NCBI GenBank assembly: GCA_026770585.1
Contig: MU646321.1
Location: 580,982 to 593,624, forward strand
Length of the DNA: 12,643 bases
From: Baffinella frigidus
Lineage: Eukaryota; Cryptophyceae; Cryptomonadales; Baffinellaceae
Reading direction: 5' to 3'
Shown here in pieces: positions 1 through 6,240 of this stretch. Positions within the stretch are counted from its first letter, which is position 1. Each line of letters starts with the position of its first letter. Under the pieces are notes generated by a model. The model was not told the origin of the DNA and did no database searches. It saw nothing but the letters and a program-made list of their open reading frames with translations. The translations under genes were made by a program, and so were the position numbers.

Positions 1-100
1 TCCCGAGGCGGGCCTATCTGTCACGAAGTGGGCCTATATGTCACGAGGCGGGCCTATCTGTCACGAGGCGGGCCTCTCTATCCCGAGGCGGGCCTCTTTA
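1..100. repeat. Tandem repeat, five copies of a 20-bp unit
   Basis: Five head-to-tail 20-bp units of the form TCACGAGGCGGGCCTATCTG occupy positions 1-20, 21-40, 41-60, 61-80 and 81-100, differing by one to five bases. There are no spacers between units. The array probably continues to the left of the window. I see no gene in it. Confidence 0.93.
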
Positions 101-151
101 CCGTTGGTAGGAGAGGTGTGCCAGCTTCCTTGCCACCTCGTCCATATGATC

Positions 152-183
152 CCCTCCTCCTCCTCCTCCTCCTCCTCCTCCTC
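152..183. repeat. CTC trinucleotide microsatellite
   Basis: About ten CTC units in a row. On the - strand this reads as a glycine run in one frame, so it could lie inside a coding exon of the leftward gene, but nothing proves this. Confidence 0.9.
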
Positions 184-189
184 GGGAGT

Positions 190-292
190 AGCGTTGCTCC
201 GAGGCGCTGCTCCACCGGTGCGACGGGAGAATCGTTCCGCTCGCGTTCGCGGGCGCCGACTCCATTATCAGCGAGGTGAGATACCTGGTTTG
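190..292 (-). other. Candidate exon or exon fragment (- strand), unidentified
   Basis: On the - strand a C-rich array ends in CCAAACCAG at about 287-295 and is followed by an open, GC-rich stretch reading ESAPANASGTILPSHRWSSA and on into the glycine run. The 13-bp core GAGTCGGCGCCCG recurs on the - strand at about 420-432, the kind of short exon duplication seen elsewhere in this window. On the + strand a GTGAG donor-like site at 275 is an alternative reading, so the strand is not settled. No family recognised. Confidence 0.25.
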
Positions 293-357
293 GGGTTTTG
301 GGGTTTTGGGGTTTTGGGGTTTTGGGGTTTTGGGGTTTTGGGGTTTTGGGGTTTGGG
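287..357. repeat. GGGGTTTT octamer array
   Basis: About eight perfect tandem copies of the octamer GGGGTTTT, flanked by GGGGTTT heptamers at both ends. The unit equals the telomere repeat of spirotrich ciliates, but here it lies among plant-type heptamers, so local slippage that added a T is the likelier origin. Confidence 0.95.
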
Positions 358-362
358 ACTTG

Positions 363-432
363 GGGTCGTGAAATTCGAGCGTTATGTCATAGCTGGCATC
401 GATACGCTCAACCAAAACGGGCGCCGACTCGG
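363..432 (-). other. Candidate exon or exon fragment (- strand), unidentified
   Basis: The - strand has an open, normal-looking stretch reading SAPVLVERIDASYDITLEFH between two repeat blocks. Its first residues repeat the SAP-coding core of the 190-292 segment. I see no clear acceptor that is in phase with the upstream exon at 1068-999, so its membership of the leftward gene is only suggested by position and strand. Confidence 0.25.
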
Positions 433-453
433 AATCTCAACGACCCCTCAAAC

Positions 454-490
454 TGGGGTTCAGGGTTCAGGGTGCAGGGTTCAGGGTTCG
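454..490. repeat. GGGTTCA heptamer array, short
   Basis: Five to six tandem units of GGGTTCA/GGGTGCA directly before the exon-like segment at 487-553. A one-base variant of the TTTAGGG telomere-type heptamer. Confidence 0.85.
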
Positions 491-553
491 CACCCCTTCC
501 GAACCGCCCAGCCCCCGACGTGCTGGTACTCGACCGCCTCACGCGGCACCTAA
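487..553 (-). pseudogene. Third copy of the EYQHVGGWAVRK exon (- strand)
   Basis: The - strand reads VPREAVEYQHVGGWAVRKG, almost the same protein as the copy at 999-1068. The base changes between the two copies across the shared REAV...GCEP part are silent in the - frame (GTC/GTG, GTT/GTA, CGG/CGC), whereas in the + frame they change residues. This identifies the - strand as the coding one. The YLWG-coding 5' part and acceptor of the 999-1068 copy are missing, so this is an incomplete exon duplicate. Confidence 0.5.
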
Positions 554-690
554 CCCTAAACCCTAAGCCCCACACCCTAAACCCTACACCCTTAGCCCGC
601 AACCCCACACCCTATACATCATAACCTAAAACGTACAACATAAACCCTAGACTCAACCTACGCCCCAAACGCTAAGCCCTAAACATCTCA
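550..690. repeat. Degenerate CCCTAAA-type repeat
   Basis: Irregular CCCTAAA, CCCTACA and CCCCACA units on the + strand with AT-rich interruptions. No coding signal seen. Confidence 0.8.
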
Positions 691-736
691 GTTGGGAGGG
701 CTGCAGGGGGCGTGCCAGGGGATAGGGTTTAGGGTT

Positions 737-797
737 GGCACCCCTTCCGAACCGCCCAGCCCTCGACGTGCTGGTACGCGACCGCCTCGCGTGGTTC
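737..797 (-). pseudogene. Second copy of the EYQHVGGWAVRK exon (- strand)
   Basis: The - strand reads REAVAYQHVEGWAVRKGCQP. Compared with the other two copies it has E to A, G to E and E to Q replacements, so it is the most diverged of the three. It sits between degenerate telomere-type repeats and lacks a convincing acceptor. Confidence 0.45.
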
Positions 798-802
798 CCA
801 AC

Positions 803-965
803 CCCTACACCCTAAACCCTAAACTCTGAGACCCAAACCCTAAGCCCTACGCCGTACGCCCTACGCCCTAAGCACCAGACCCTAATCTCCACACCCGATA
901 CCCAACAACCGGAACCCTCTATAACCCTAAACTCTAAACCTACACCCCAAACCCATACCCAAACC
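803..965. repeat. Degenerate CCCTAAA/CCCTACG repeat
   Basis: C-rich heptamer-like units with many substitutions (CCCTAAA, CCCTACG, CCCCAAA). It fills the space between two copies of the same exon-like segment. No other structure seen. Confidence 0.8.
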
Positions 966-998
966 ACTTCAGTAGGGAGGGTTGGTGGGGGTTCGCAC

Positions 999-1068
999 CC
1001 CTTGCGTACCGCCCAGCCCCCGACGTGCTGGTACTCCACCGCCTCACGCGGTACCCCCCACAGGTACC
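999..1068 (-). CDS. Candidate exon 2 of the leftward gene
   Basis: On the - strand an acceptor AACGCAG at 1069-1075 is followed by GG TAC CTG TGG and a donor-like GTGCGA at 998. Exon 1 (2750-1844) ends with one base of a codon. This exon starts with two bases, so the join stays in frame and gives G-YLWGVPREAVEYQHVGGW-AVRKG. Two more copies of this segment lie downstream on the same strand, and the changes between this copy and the 487-553 copy are synonymous. The Y-x-x-V-G-G-W-A-V-R-K pattern resembles loosely the Y-x-A-G-Y-V-V-R-K stretch seen in some DDE/THAP-type transposase proteins. That resemblance is weak and I do not name a family. Confidence 0.45.
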
Positions 1069-1073
1069 CTGCG

Positions 1074-1178
1074 TTAGGGTGTGGGGGTTAGGGTTGGGGA
1101 TTAGGGTTTACGGGTCGGGGTTCAAGTTGGGGGTCGGGATGTAGGGGTTAGGCTTTAGGGTTTGGGGTTTGGGTGTGA
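1074..1178. repeat. Degenerate GGGTTAG/GGGGTTT array
   Basis: G-rich on the + strand, the opposite orientation to the block on its left. It ends at the edge of the 1181-1495 element. Confidence 0.85.
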
Positions 1179-1180
1179 GG

Positions 1181-1495
1181 CTGGATTCTATGTGTCGACA
1201 AAATACATAATTCTTTATTCAAAGTTGCCGTAAAACGTTTTACGGCCACTTTGAGCTCGAATTGTGTGAAACCGTATGAAACGTTGCGATTTGATTTGAA
1301 TTGTGTTGAGCAGCAAGATTTTTTAATTCGATCTCGTACTCGCAACGTTTCGATATGATTCTTGTCTCAAAACTGTTTTATGGCTGAATCGTTGTGATTT
1401 GCATGCAAATCCGCTCGGATTCGAAATAAATCAAAGTCAATAATTGACATTGAATTGTGTTTTTTGCGAATTAAAAAGACACATAGAATCCGCCC
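1181..1495. mobile_element. MITE-like non-autonomous DNA element
   Basis: An AT-rich 315-bp block lies inside G-rich telomere-type repeat. Its ends carry a perfect 14-bp inverted repeat, GGATTCTATGTGTC at 1183-1196 and its complement at 1478-1491. The pentamer TGAGG stands directly outside both ends (1176-1180 and 1496-1500) and may be a target-site duplication. Inside are a 32-bp palindrome with one mismatch per arm at 1221-1252, around CCGTAAAAC/GTTTTACGG, and a 12-bp inverted pair (GAAACGTTGCGA near 1278 and its complement near 1341). There is no transposase reading frame. The superfamily cannot be told from these ends. Confidence 0.7.
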
Positions 1496-1497
1496 TG

Positions 1498-1812
1498 AGG
1501 GTTTAGGTTTTGGGGCTTGGGCAGTAGAGTTCAGGGATTGGGGTTTAGGGATGCGGGTTTAAGGGGCAGGGGTTAGGGGCTAGGGAGTAAAATTATGGAG
1601 TAGGGCTCAGGGTTCAGGATTCAAGGTTCCGGGTCCAGGGTCCAGGGTCCAGGGTTCAGGGTTCAGGGTTCAGGATTCAAGGTTCCGGGTTCAGGGTTCA
1701 GGGTTCAGGGCCCAGCGTCCAGGGGTGAGGGCGTACCAGGATTTATGGGTTATGGTTCAGGGCTTCGGTATATGGATTATGGATTGGGGTTTAAAGTTTG
1801 GGGTGTAAGGTT
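1498..1812. repeat. GGGTTTAG/GGGTTCA/GGGTCCA arrays
   Basis: G-rich on the + strand. From about 1612 to 1712 the units are nearly regular heptamers GGGTTCA and GGGTCCA, with a repeated AGGATTCAAGGTTCCGGGTC block. Read on the - strand this is the first part of the intron after exon 1 of the leftward gene. A 22-bp segment around its donor (1820-1846) has an echo at 1713-1737. Confidence 0.85.
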
Positions 1813-1843
1813 CATGGCCCAGGGTCCAGGGGCGAGGGCGTAC

Positions 1844-2750
1844 CCCCACGCTGAAGCGCCCCCGGCACGCGGTTCGGAACGAGCGTCGGGGCCCGCGCAT
1901 GCCCCATGTGCATCCGCGTCGCGAACGAGCGCGCCTCCGCGCCGCCGTCGTAGGCCCCGTGCGCCTCACCTCCGTACGCCGCGAAGGGCGCTGCCGGCGT
2001 TGGGTGGGGGCGCTGGGTGGGGGGCGCGCCGCCGTCCCCGTGCGCCCGACCTTCGTAGCCCGCTGCGTGGGAAGTGAACTGACTCGGAGCCTGGCCACCG
2101 TACCCCTGACCCCCGTACGCCTGACCCTCGTACGCATTGAACACGTGGTACGCCGCAGGGGGCGCTGCCTGCGTCGCGCGCGGGATGGGGGGATGGGGGG
2201 CGGGGGCGCGTGGGTCGAACGGCTGCCCGCCCGGGACCCCCCCGTGCTCGCCGCGCCCGGGGGTTTCCAGCAGCGCGGTCGCCCACGGGTCGATGGGCTG
2301 TGCGGCGGAGGGAGCGACTGGAACAGGAAGGAGCGCTGATGCGCCCGGAGGACCCGAAGGGGGGGTGGGGGCCTGGGGCGGGTCTTGGGCGGGCGGGTCT
2401 GACGCGGTGGCGGGGAGGGGTGCGGTGGAGGCAGGGGCCTCCACAGGGAAAGGGGCCTCCACAGGTGCCTCCTCCCCGTCCTCCACACGAGATGAATCCT
2501 CCTCTTCTGCGCTGGAAACCGTCGACGATGACGCCATCGTCGTCTCCACCCTGCTGGTTTTTCCCTGAGGAGTCCCCAGGGAGCTGTCGAGCGGCGAAGC
2601 GGCGACTGCCTCGGCAGGAGGTGGTGCGACGTCCTGCACCGTCGCAGCAGCCTTGGGGGGCTTCTTGGGGGGGTCGGCCGCATCTTCTGTAGTGGGCACA
2701 GGCGGCGGTTCCATCAGGCTCCTCGTTGATTGATTCTTCTTCGGCGCCAT
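1844..2750 (-). CDS. Exon 1 of a leftward gene: Pro/Ala-rich N-terminal region, unknown product
   Basis: The - strand is open for about 300 codons from an ATG at 2750 (MAPKKNQSTRSL). I prefer this ATG over one 34 codons upstream because the upstream residues look like translated leader. The N-terminus is basic and Ser/Thr-rich. The middle is a Pro/Ala/Glu-rich low-complexity region, typical of a disordered domain. From about residue 210 there are aromatic Y-G-G/Y-E-G repeats (AYEGQAYGGQGYGGQ). I see no enzymatic motif. After CTT CAG CGT GGG G the sequence GTACGC at 1843 is a plausible donor. Beyond it the frame runs into heptamer repeat. The strong GC content makes overlapping + frames open as well. 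I consider those shadows. It could be an RNA-binding or scaffold protein or a gag-like retroelement N-terminus. No function is assigned. Confidence 0.5.
2051..2089. repeat. 40-bp dispersed repeat lying inside coding exon 1
   Basis: About 39 bp here matches 4351-4390 (CTTCGTRGC at the left, GAAGTGAACTGACTCGGA at the right), and the right half matches again at 5130-5158 and 4988-5007. On the - strand the repeat encodes SQFTSH in the leftward gene, while the other copies are in an intron of the TPR gene. Confidence 0.75.
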
Positions 2751-3185
2751 GCCCCGATCTCTGAGAAGAGAATGAGCTTGTTTGATGCAGGGACTTGAAG
2801 CGATCTGTGAAGTTAGGATACGTTGGTTGGGAGAAGAATAGAGAGCCGGCAAACCTCTCTCCTCTCTTCAAACCTCTCTCTCTCTCTCCTCTCTCTCTTC
2901 CAAACTCTCTTCAGCCCTCGCTGAATCCAAAAGGGGGAGAAAAAAAGAAGAAAAAAGAAATACCTCAGGCCGGGCCCGTCCACAAACTCTCGAAGAGGAT
3001 CTAGTCGAGTCTAGAGCTTGACTAGTTTCCGTCTAGAAATGTTCGAATTCTGACTCCACTCCCATTGAAAATGGCTCAATCTTGATCCCCGATTTGCTCT
3101 CCTGGGATTTTAAAAAAACGGAGAGAGCGTGGGGGCGCCTTCGTCGTCACTTCCCTCTCCCCCCTCTCTTCAAATCTTGGACGTC
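2751..3185. promoter_or_regulatory. Divergent intergenic region with CT-rich tract
   Basis: About 435 bp separates the ATG of the leftward gene (2750) from the first in-frame ATG of the TPR gene (3186). It holds a nearly pure CTCTCT/CTTC tract at 2862-2925, which is GA-rich in the sense of the leftward gene, then an A/G-rich block at 2932-2962, and CTAGTC...GACTAG half-sites at 3001-3024. TTTTAAAAAAAC at 3107-3118 is the only TATA-like run before the TPR gene. No consensus element can be named with confidence. Confidence 0.45.
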
Positions 3186-3659
3186 ATGGACCAGAGGGTC
3201 ACCATACAGTCCATGTCGGCGCGGTGTTCTCTTCGCAGGGCAATGGTGACCGTGCTGGTCGCGGGATGGGTCTGCTGCTCGATGCGCCCCGTCGATTCCG
3301 GGTCGTCAGGATCCGGTGTGGCGTCGACGTGGAGAGGGGGGCCGTCGTGTCCGCGCGGCTCACTGGCAGGGAATGGCGACTGGACTCCCTTCGGGCAGGT
3401 CCGAGGCATGGCTGGGCACATGTCGCACGGGCAGCTTTCTCTGCGAGGAGGTCTACGCGGGGGCGACGGCGAGGAGGAGGCGCCAGCAGCTGCATCAGCT
3501 GCTGGAGACGGGGTGGATGTTGGGGAGCTTCCGCCCCTTCACGGCGATCTACCTCCTCTGAATGGGGAGCTGCCTCTGGAGGACTTCGTGTGGTCGGAGG
3601 AGTTTGGGAAGACGTTTGACCCGCTGTTCATGACGGGGATGACGCCGGAGCAGGCGCGA
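3186..3659 (+). CDS. Exon a: N-terminal exon of TTC4/Cns1-like TPR co-chaperone
   Basis: The reading frame is open from the ATG at 3186 (MDQRVT). A second ATG at 3408 (MAGHMSH) is equally well placed, because the first 74 residues are basic, include a short hydrophobic run (VTVLVAGWVCC) and resemble nothing I know. The rest is an acidic, Ala/Pro-rich stretch ending in WSEEFGKTFDPLFMTGMTPE. TTC4 and Cns1 proteins carry a conserved W..EF....PLFM segment ahead of the TPR domain, and this match is the main reason for the family call, together with the downstream exons. The exon probably stops at a weak donor GCGCGA|GTCCTC at 3660, in phase 0 like exon b. A GC donor at 3654 would fit too. Heptamer repeat follows at once. 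Confidence 0.55.
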
Positions 3660-3830
3660 GTCCTCAAACCTAAACCCTAGACCCTAAACATAAACCACAC
3701 ACCATTAACCATTAACCATCAACCATCAGCCCGACCCCCCCCCCCCTAGGGGACTCACCGACACGCGTGTTTAGAGTTGAGGGTTTGGGGTTTGGGGTTT
3801 GGGGTTTAGAGTTTAGGGTTCAGGGTTTCT
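3660..3830. repeat. Short telomere-type arrays, poly-C run
   Basis: C-rich CCTAAACCCTAGACCCTAAAC at 3666-3690, a 12-base C run at 3735-3746, and then the opposite orientation, GGGTTTGGGGTTTGG to TTTAGGGTTCAGGG, at 3778-3828. This is the start of intron 1 of the TPR gene. The repeat orientation flips inside it. Confidence 0.85.
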
Positions 3831-4092
3831 CCACTGTCGAACAGTACCGATCTCGATTGAAAACGAATCTAGCCGCCAGCCCACCCATACTCGACATTTT
3901 CGATCGTTGGGGAAATGCCGAGCTTGAGGGACGCGGATCTGAGGCGTCGGCCATATTCATAATCGAAGCCCGTAACTGTAGATTTGTCAAGTCGCTCGTT
4001 TCTGGCACAAATGTTAAAACTATCGGGGTTTTATGAAGGAATTGGAGCCGTTTCGAGTTTTAAATGAGCCGAGTTTTGTAATTTGTACCGCG

Positions 4093-4440
4093 ACATAGGG
4101 GGGTTCCTACTGATAAGGTATCGGATTTGTAAAACGACTTTACAAATCTATAGTTATGGGCTCCCACTATTAATATGCTGCACCAGGCCGGGCTACGAAG
4201 GGGATTTCGTGAATAACCCACAAGTGAATAATCCATAGGCCTCTACGGTAGGCAATACCGTAGGGACATAGGGTTGTCCTACGGATGTCCTCGCCGATTC
4301 TTGGTTGGAGATCAGTCGCCGATTCTTGGCTGATATCCAACCAAGAATCCCTTCGTGGCTTGTTGTGTGAGAAGTGAACTGACTCGGAATCCCTTTCATG
4401 GCCAAGCCAGGACCCACGGGGGATTTTTTCTAAGTTAATT
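4093..4440. repeat. Dispersed repeat family, copy 1 (intron)
   Basis: This block shares several parts with 5217-5490. CATAGGGGGGTTCCTACTGA at 4094-4113 and CCGGGCTACGAAGGGGATTT at 4187-4206 occur inverted at 5217-5330, while GTGAATAATCCATAGG with CTACGGTAGGCAATACCGTA (4223-4272) recurs directly at 5395-5443. TCTAAGTTAATTCTGAGATT (4429-4448) recurs at about 5469-5490. It contains a perfect stem GATTTGTAAA-ACGAC-TTTACAAATC at 4124-4148, the palindrome CTACGGTA-GGCAA-TACCGTAG at 4243-4263 and a 20-bp stem at 4296-4349 with one mismatch. No coding signal. Confidence 0.75.
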
Positions 4441-4452
4441 CTGAGATTCTTT

Positions 4453-4498
4453 CCCAGGAAACACTCCAAACGTCAGCAATTGGAGCCATTCCTGGGCG
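4453..4498. repeat. 46-bp dispersed repeat, copy 1
   Basis: CCCAGGAAACACTCCAAACG followed by AATTGGAGCCATTCCTGGGCG here resembles 5938-5986. GGCCTGGCGCGG at 4568 and the similar CCCTGGCGCGG at 6075 lie downstream of each copy at about the same distance. The interval 4500-4600 holds nothing else that I can name. Confidence 0.65.
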
Positions 4499-4603
4499 CA
4501 ACTATGTTTTATTTGACCAGGAAACACTTTTGAAAGAAGGGAGCCTTAACCTTAAATTCTGATGTGTGGCCTGGCGCGGAGCATTTCAGTTGCCCTTTTT
4601 GAT

Positions 4604-4746
4604 CTCAGAAAAGGGATTTTTAAATTCGTTTTCTTAAGTCAACCCCTCTTCAAATTTGTCAACTTGTGCGCAGAGAAAAGAATAAGTTGACGAATTTGTA
4701 CAGGAATTGACTTGAGAAAACGAATTTAAAAATCTTTTTTTCTGAG
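4604..4746. mobile_element. Foldback element, about 62-bp imperfect inverted repeat
   Basis: Left arm 4604-4665 starts CTCAGAAAAGGGATTTTTAA. The right arm 4684-4746 is its reverse complement with roughly ten mismatches or small gaps. The loop is only 18 bases. A transcript would form a long hairpin. There is no open reading frame. It may be a short MITE or a locally generated snap-back duplication. Confidence 0.75.
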
Positions 4747-4795
4747 ATAATTTTGCACTTGTGTTTCTGTTCTCACTGTAATTTATCACAGTTTT

Positions 4796-4969
4796 AGAGC
4801 GTTTGCGGTAATTGTTGTCCGTTTTGGACGTGCGGTTTTCCGGTTTCCCGGTTTTTTAAAATGTTGTAAAGGTCGTAATTTTTTTTAATGGACACTTCTG
4901 GTACAGATGAAAACCGGAAAACCGGAAAACCGCACGTCCAAAACGGACAACAATTACCGCAAACGCTCT
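4796..4969. mobile_element. Near-perfect 60-bp inverted repeat with 54-bp spacer
   Basis: The arms 4796-4855 and 4910-4969 match at 59 of 60 positions as reverse complements, beginning AGAGCGTTTGCGGTAATTG. The one difference lies in the inner CCGG(G/A)AAACCGG part. Such identity suggests recent formation or ongoing gene conversion. There is no coding capacity. It starts 50 bp after the end of the foldback at 4604-4746. Confidence 0.9.
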
Positions 4970-5024
4970 ACTCAGACAGAGCTAGGCATTGAACTGATTC
5001 GGAACCCCGTTTTACGGAAGGCAG

Positions 5025-5045
5025 GAGAAGGAGGCGAAAATCCGG
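5025..5045 (+). pseudogene. Exon b echo 0 (fragment)
   Basis: TTTTACGGAAGGCAG followed by GAG AAG GAG GCG matches the acceptor and first four codons (E-K-E-A) of exon b. The similarity then ends. An acceptor-side fragment only. Confidence 0.5.
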
Positions 5046-5216
5046 TCGAAATGTCGGTTAGTTCAAATGTCTTTGTACCGAGAAATTCTTAATTCGTAAT
5101 AAACGGACCGATCCGCGCAGCCCACTGTGTACCGGGGAGTGAACTGATCCGGAACCCCGGTTAGGGTTCCACACAGAGGGCTACGACGGAATTGTCGGGC
5201 ACTCAGTGCCCGAGTT

Positions 5217-5490
5217 TCCGTTACCTTATCCGTAGGAATCCCCCTATGCCCCTACGGGTTGCCTACCGTCGGGTCTTAGGTCTTATCGCTTAGGGGTTAT
5301 TCAAAATCCCTTCGAAGTCCGCTGGATGGGGGCTAAACCCTCAACCGTTTTATGGAGGGCAGCAAAAGGAGGCGCGCCACGAGTTCACCAAGCAGTGAAT
5401 AATCCATAGGACCCTACGGTAGGCAATACCGTAGGGACATAGGGGGATTTTTCCTAAGTTAATGGGGGAATTTTCCTAAGTCAATTCTGA
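5217..5490. repeat. Dispersed repeat family, copy 2 (inverted and direct parts)
   Basis: 5217-5330 is a diverged reverse complement of parts of 4093-4272: CCTATGCCCCTACGGGTTGC, then GGTTATTCAAAATCCCTTCG. 5395-5443 is a direct copy of 4223-4272 including the palindrome CTACGGTA-GGCAA-TACCGTAG at 5414-5434. GGGGGATTTTTCCTAAGTTA at 5442-5461 is itself repeated at 5464-5481. The direct part begins exactly where the exon b copy at 5363 stops. Confidence 0.75.
5363..5398 (+). pseudogene. Exon b echo 1, interrupted
   Basis: After GAGGGCAG the frame reads QKEARHEFTKQ and then meets TGA. The similarity to exon b ends at AAG CAG, where the dispersed repeat GTGAATAATCCATAGG begins. The exon copy was cut by a repeat insertion or recombination at 5395. 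Confidence 0.65.
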
Positions 5491-5531
5491 GATTCTGTAA
5501 CTAATGCGGAGCCCCTTTTTATGGATGACAG

Positions 5532-5594
5532 GAAAAAGAGGCGCGCGACGAGTTCATCAAGCAGATCATGGACGGCGATGAGGACCTTGAACAG
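5532..5594 (+). CDS. Exon b: charged linker before the TPR domain
   Basis: Acceptor GATGACAG at 5524-5531 and donor CAG|GTTTCG at 5595 enclose 63 bases, 21 codons, phase 0 on both sides: EKEARDEFIKQIMDGDEDLE-Q. The peptide is strongly charged and likely helical. It is the most complete of four copies (5025, 5363, 5532, 5665). Joined to exon c it gives a linker leading straight into the first TPR helix. I do not know this segment from other TTC4 proteins. It is placed in the gene by phase, strand and order. Confidence 0.55.
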
Positions 5595-5664
5595 GTTTCG
5601 AGGCTTTTTGGTTTGGTTTGATTTGGCTTTTTGATTCGGTTTGATCGGCTTTTTGATTCGGTTT

Positions 5665-5718
5665 GAGCGCGACGAGTTCATCAAGCAGATCATGGATGGT
5701 GATGAGTACTTGGAACAT
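5665..5718 (+). pseudogene. Exon b echo 3, donor-side copy
   Basis: Reads ERDEFIKQIMDGDEYLEH and then GTTTCGAGGCTTTTTGATTC, the same intron start as after exon b. GGC/GGT and CTT/TTG are silent against exon b, while D to Y and Q to H are not. The acceptor and the first codons are missing. It looks like a tandem duplication of the exon 3' part plus intron, 124 bp downstream. Confidence 0.65.
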
Positions 5719-6240
5719 GTTTCGAGGCTTTTTGATTCGGTTTGATTTTTGATTTGATTTCAAACTTTGGGTTAATTGGAGTTTGGGGTTTAGGGTTGAA
5801 CGCTTCACGACGTCCAGCTTTGCACTCGAAACACTAGAATCGACTCCTTGGACGAGGGAGAATCCGCGCCAGGGCACAAGTTCAATTTTCAAGATCGTGT
5901 AGTAAAATGATGATGCGTTCGAGTAAAGTTGATTATACCCGGGAAACACGCCAAACGTGATGGGAATTGGAGCTCTTGCCATGCGGAACACGTCCGGATT
6001 TTAAAGATCTGTACCACAATCAGCCATCAAAACACTTTTAGCGCGAACGAGTGTGTGTGAAAATCCCACTTCTGCCCTGGCGCGGCTAGAGTGAATCTAG
6101 AGTTTGGGGACGCGGAAACTCGCCTCATCCTACGCCTGACAAAACCCCTCTTCGGTTTAGGGGTTGGGGGTTGGGGGTTGGGGGTTCGGGGTTCGGGGTT
6201 GGGGTTTAGGGTCTAGGGTTTAGGGTTTAGGTGTCAGGGC
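5719..6240. other. Intron sequence without a recognised gene
   Basis: It holds TTTGATTCGGTTTGA repeats up to about 5765, TTTGGGGTTTAGGGTT at 5782-5797, the second copy of the 46-bp dispersed repeat at 5938-5986, and a G-rich heptamer array GGGGGTT to GGGTTTAG at 6159-6232. Nothing codes. Confidence 0.6.

Noticed and set aside
1-100. Possible CRISPR-like array from five regular 20-bp units
   Set aside because: The units abut directly with no spacers, and the rest of the window is plainly eukaryotic.
298-624. Open frames reading GFWGFGVLGF-type peptides over G-rich repeats, and PQPSTLNPQPSTLN-type peptides over C-rich repeats
   Set aside because: Translated heptamers and octamers. They stay open only because the repeat period avoids stops.
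2137-2692. Open + strand frames across the GC-rich block 1745-2692
   Set aside because: They are Gly/Arg/Pro-rich mirror readings of the - strand frame, caused by high GC. The - strand has the more natural start and a donor in phase with a downstream exon.
1844-2750. Retrotransposon gag at the start of the leftward frame
   Set aside because: The Pro/Ala-rich composition is compatible, but there is no zinc knuckle, protease, reverse transcriptase or LTR in the window.
3029-3060. Heat-shock element before the TPR gene (TCTAGAAATGTTCGAATTC)
   Set aside because: GAA and TTC blocks are present, which is tempting for an Hsp90 partner, but the spacing (3 and 0 bases) does not fit nGAAnnTTCnnGAAn.
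5566-5991. - strand frame over exon b copies (KSNQKSNRIKKP)
   Set aside because: It arises from TTTGATTCGGTTTGA intron repeats. The + strand exon b copies have splice sites and conserved codons.
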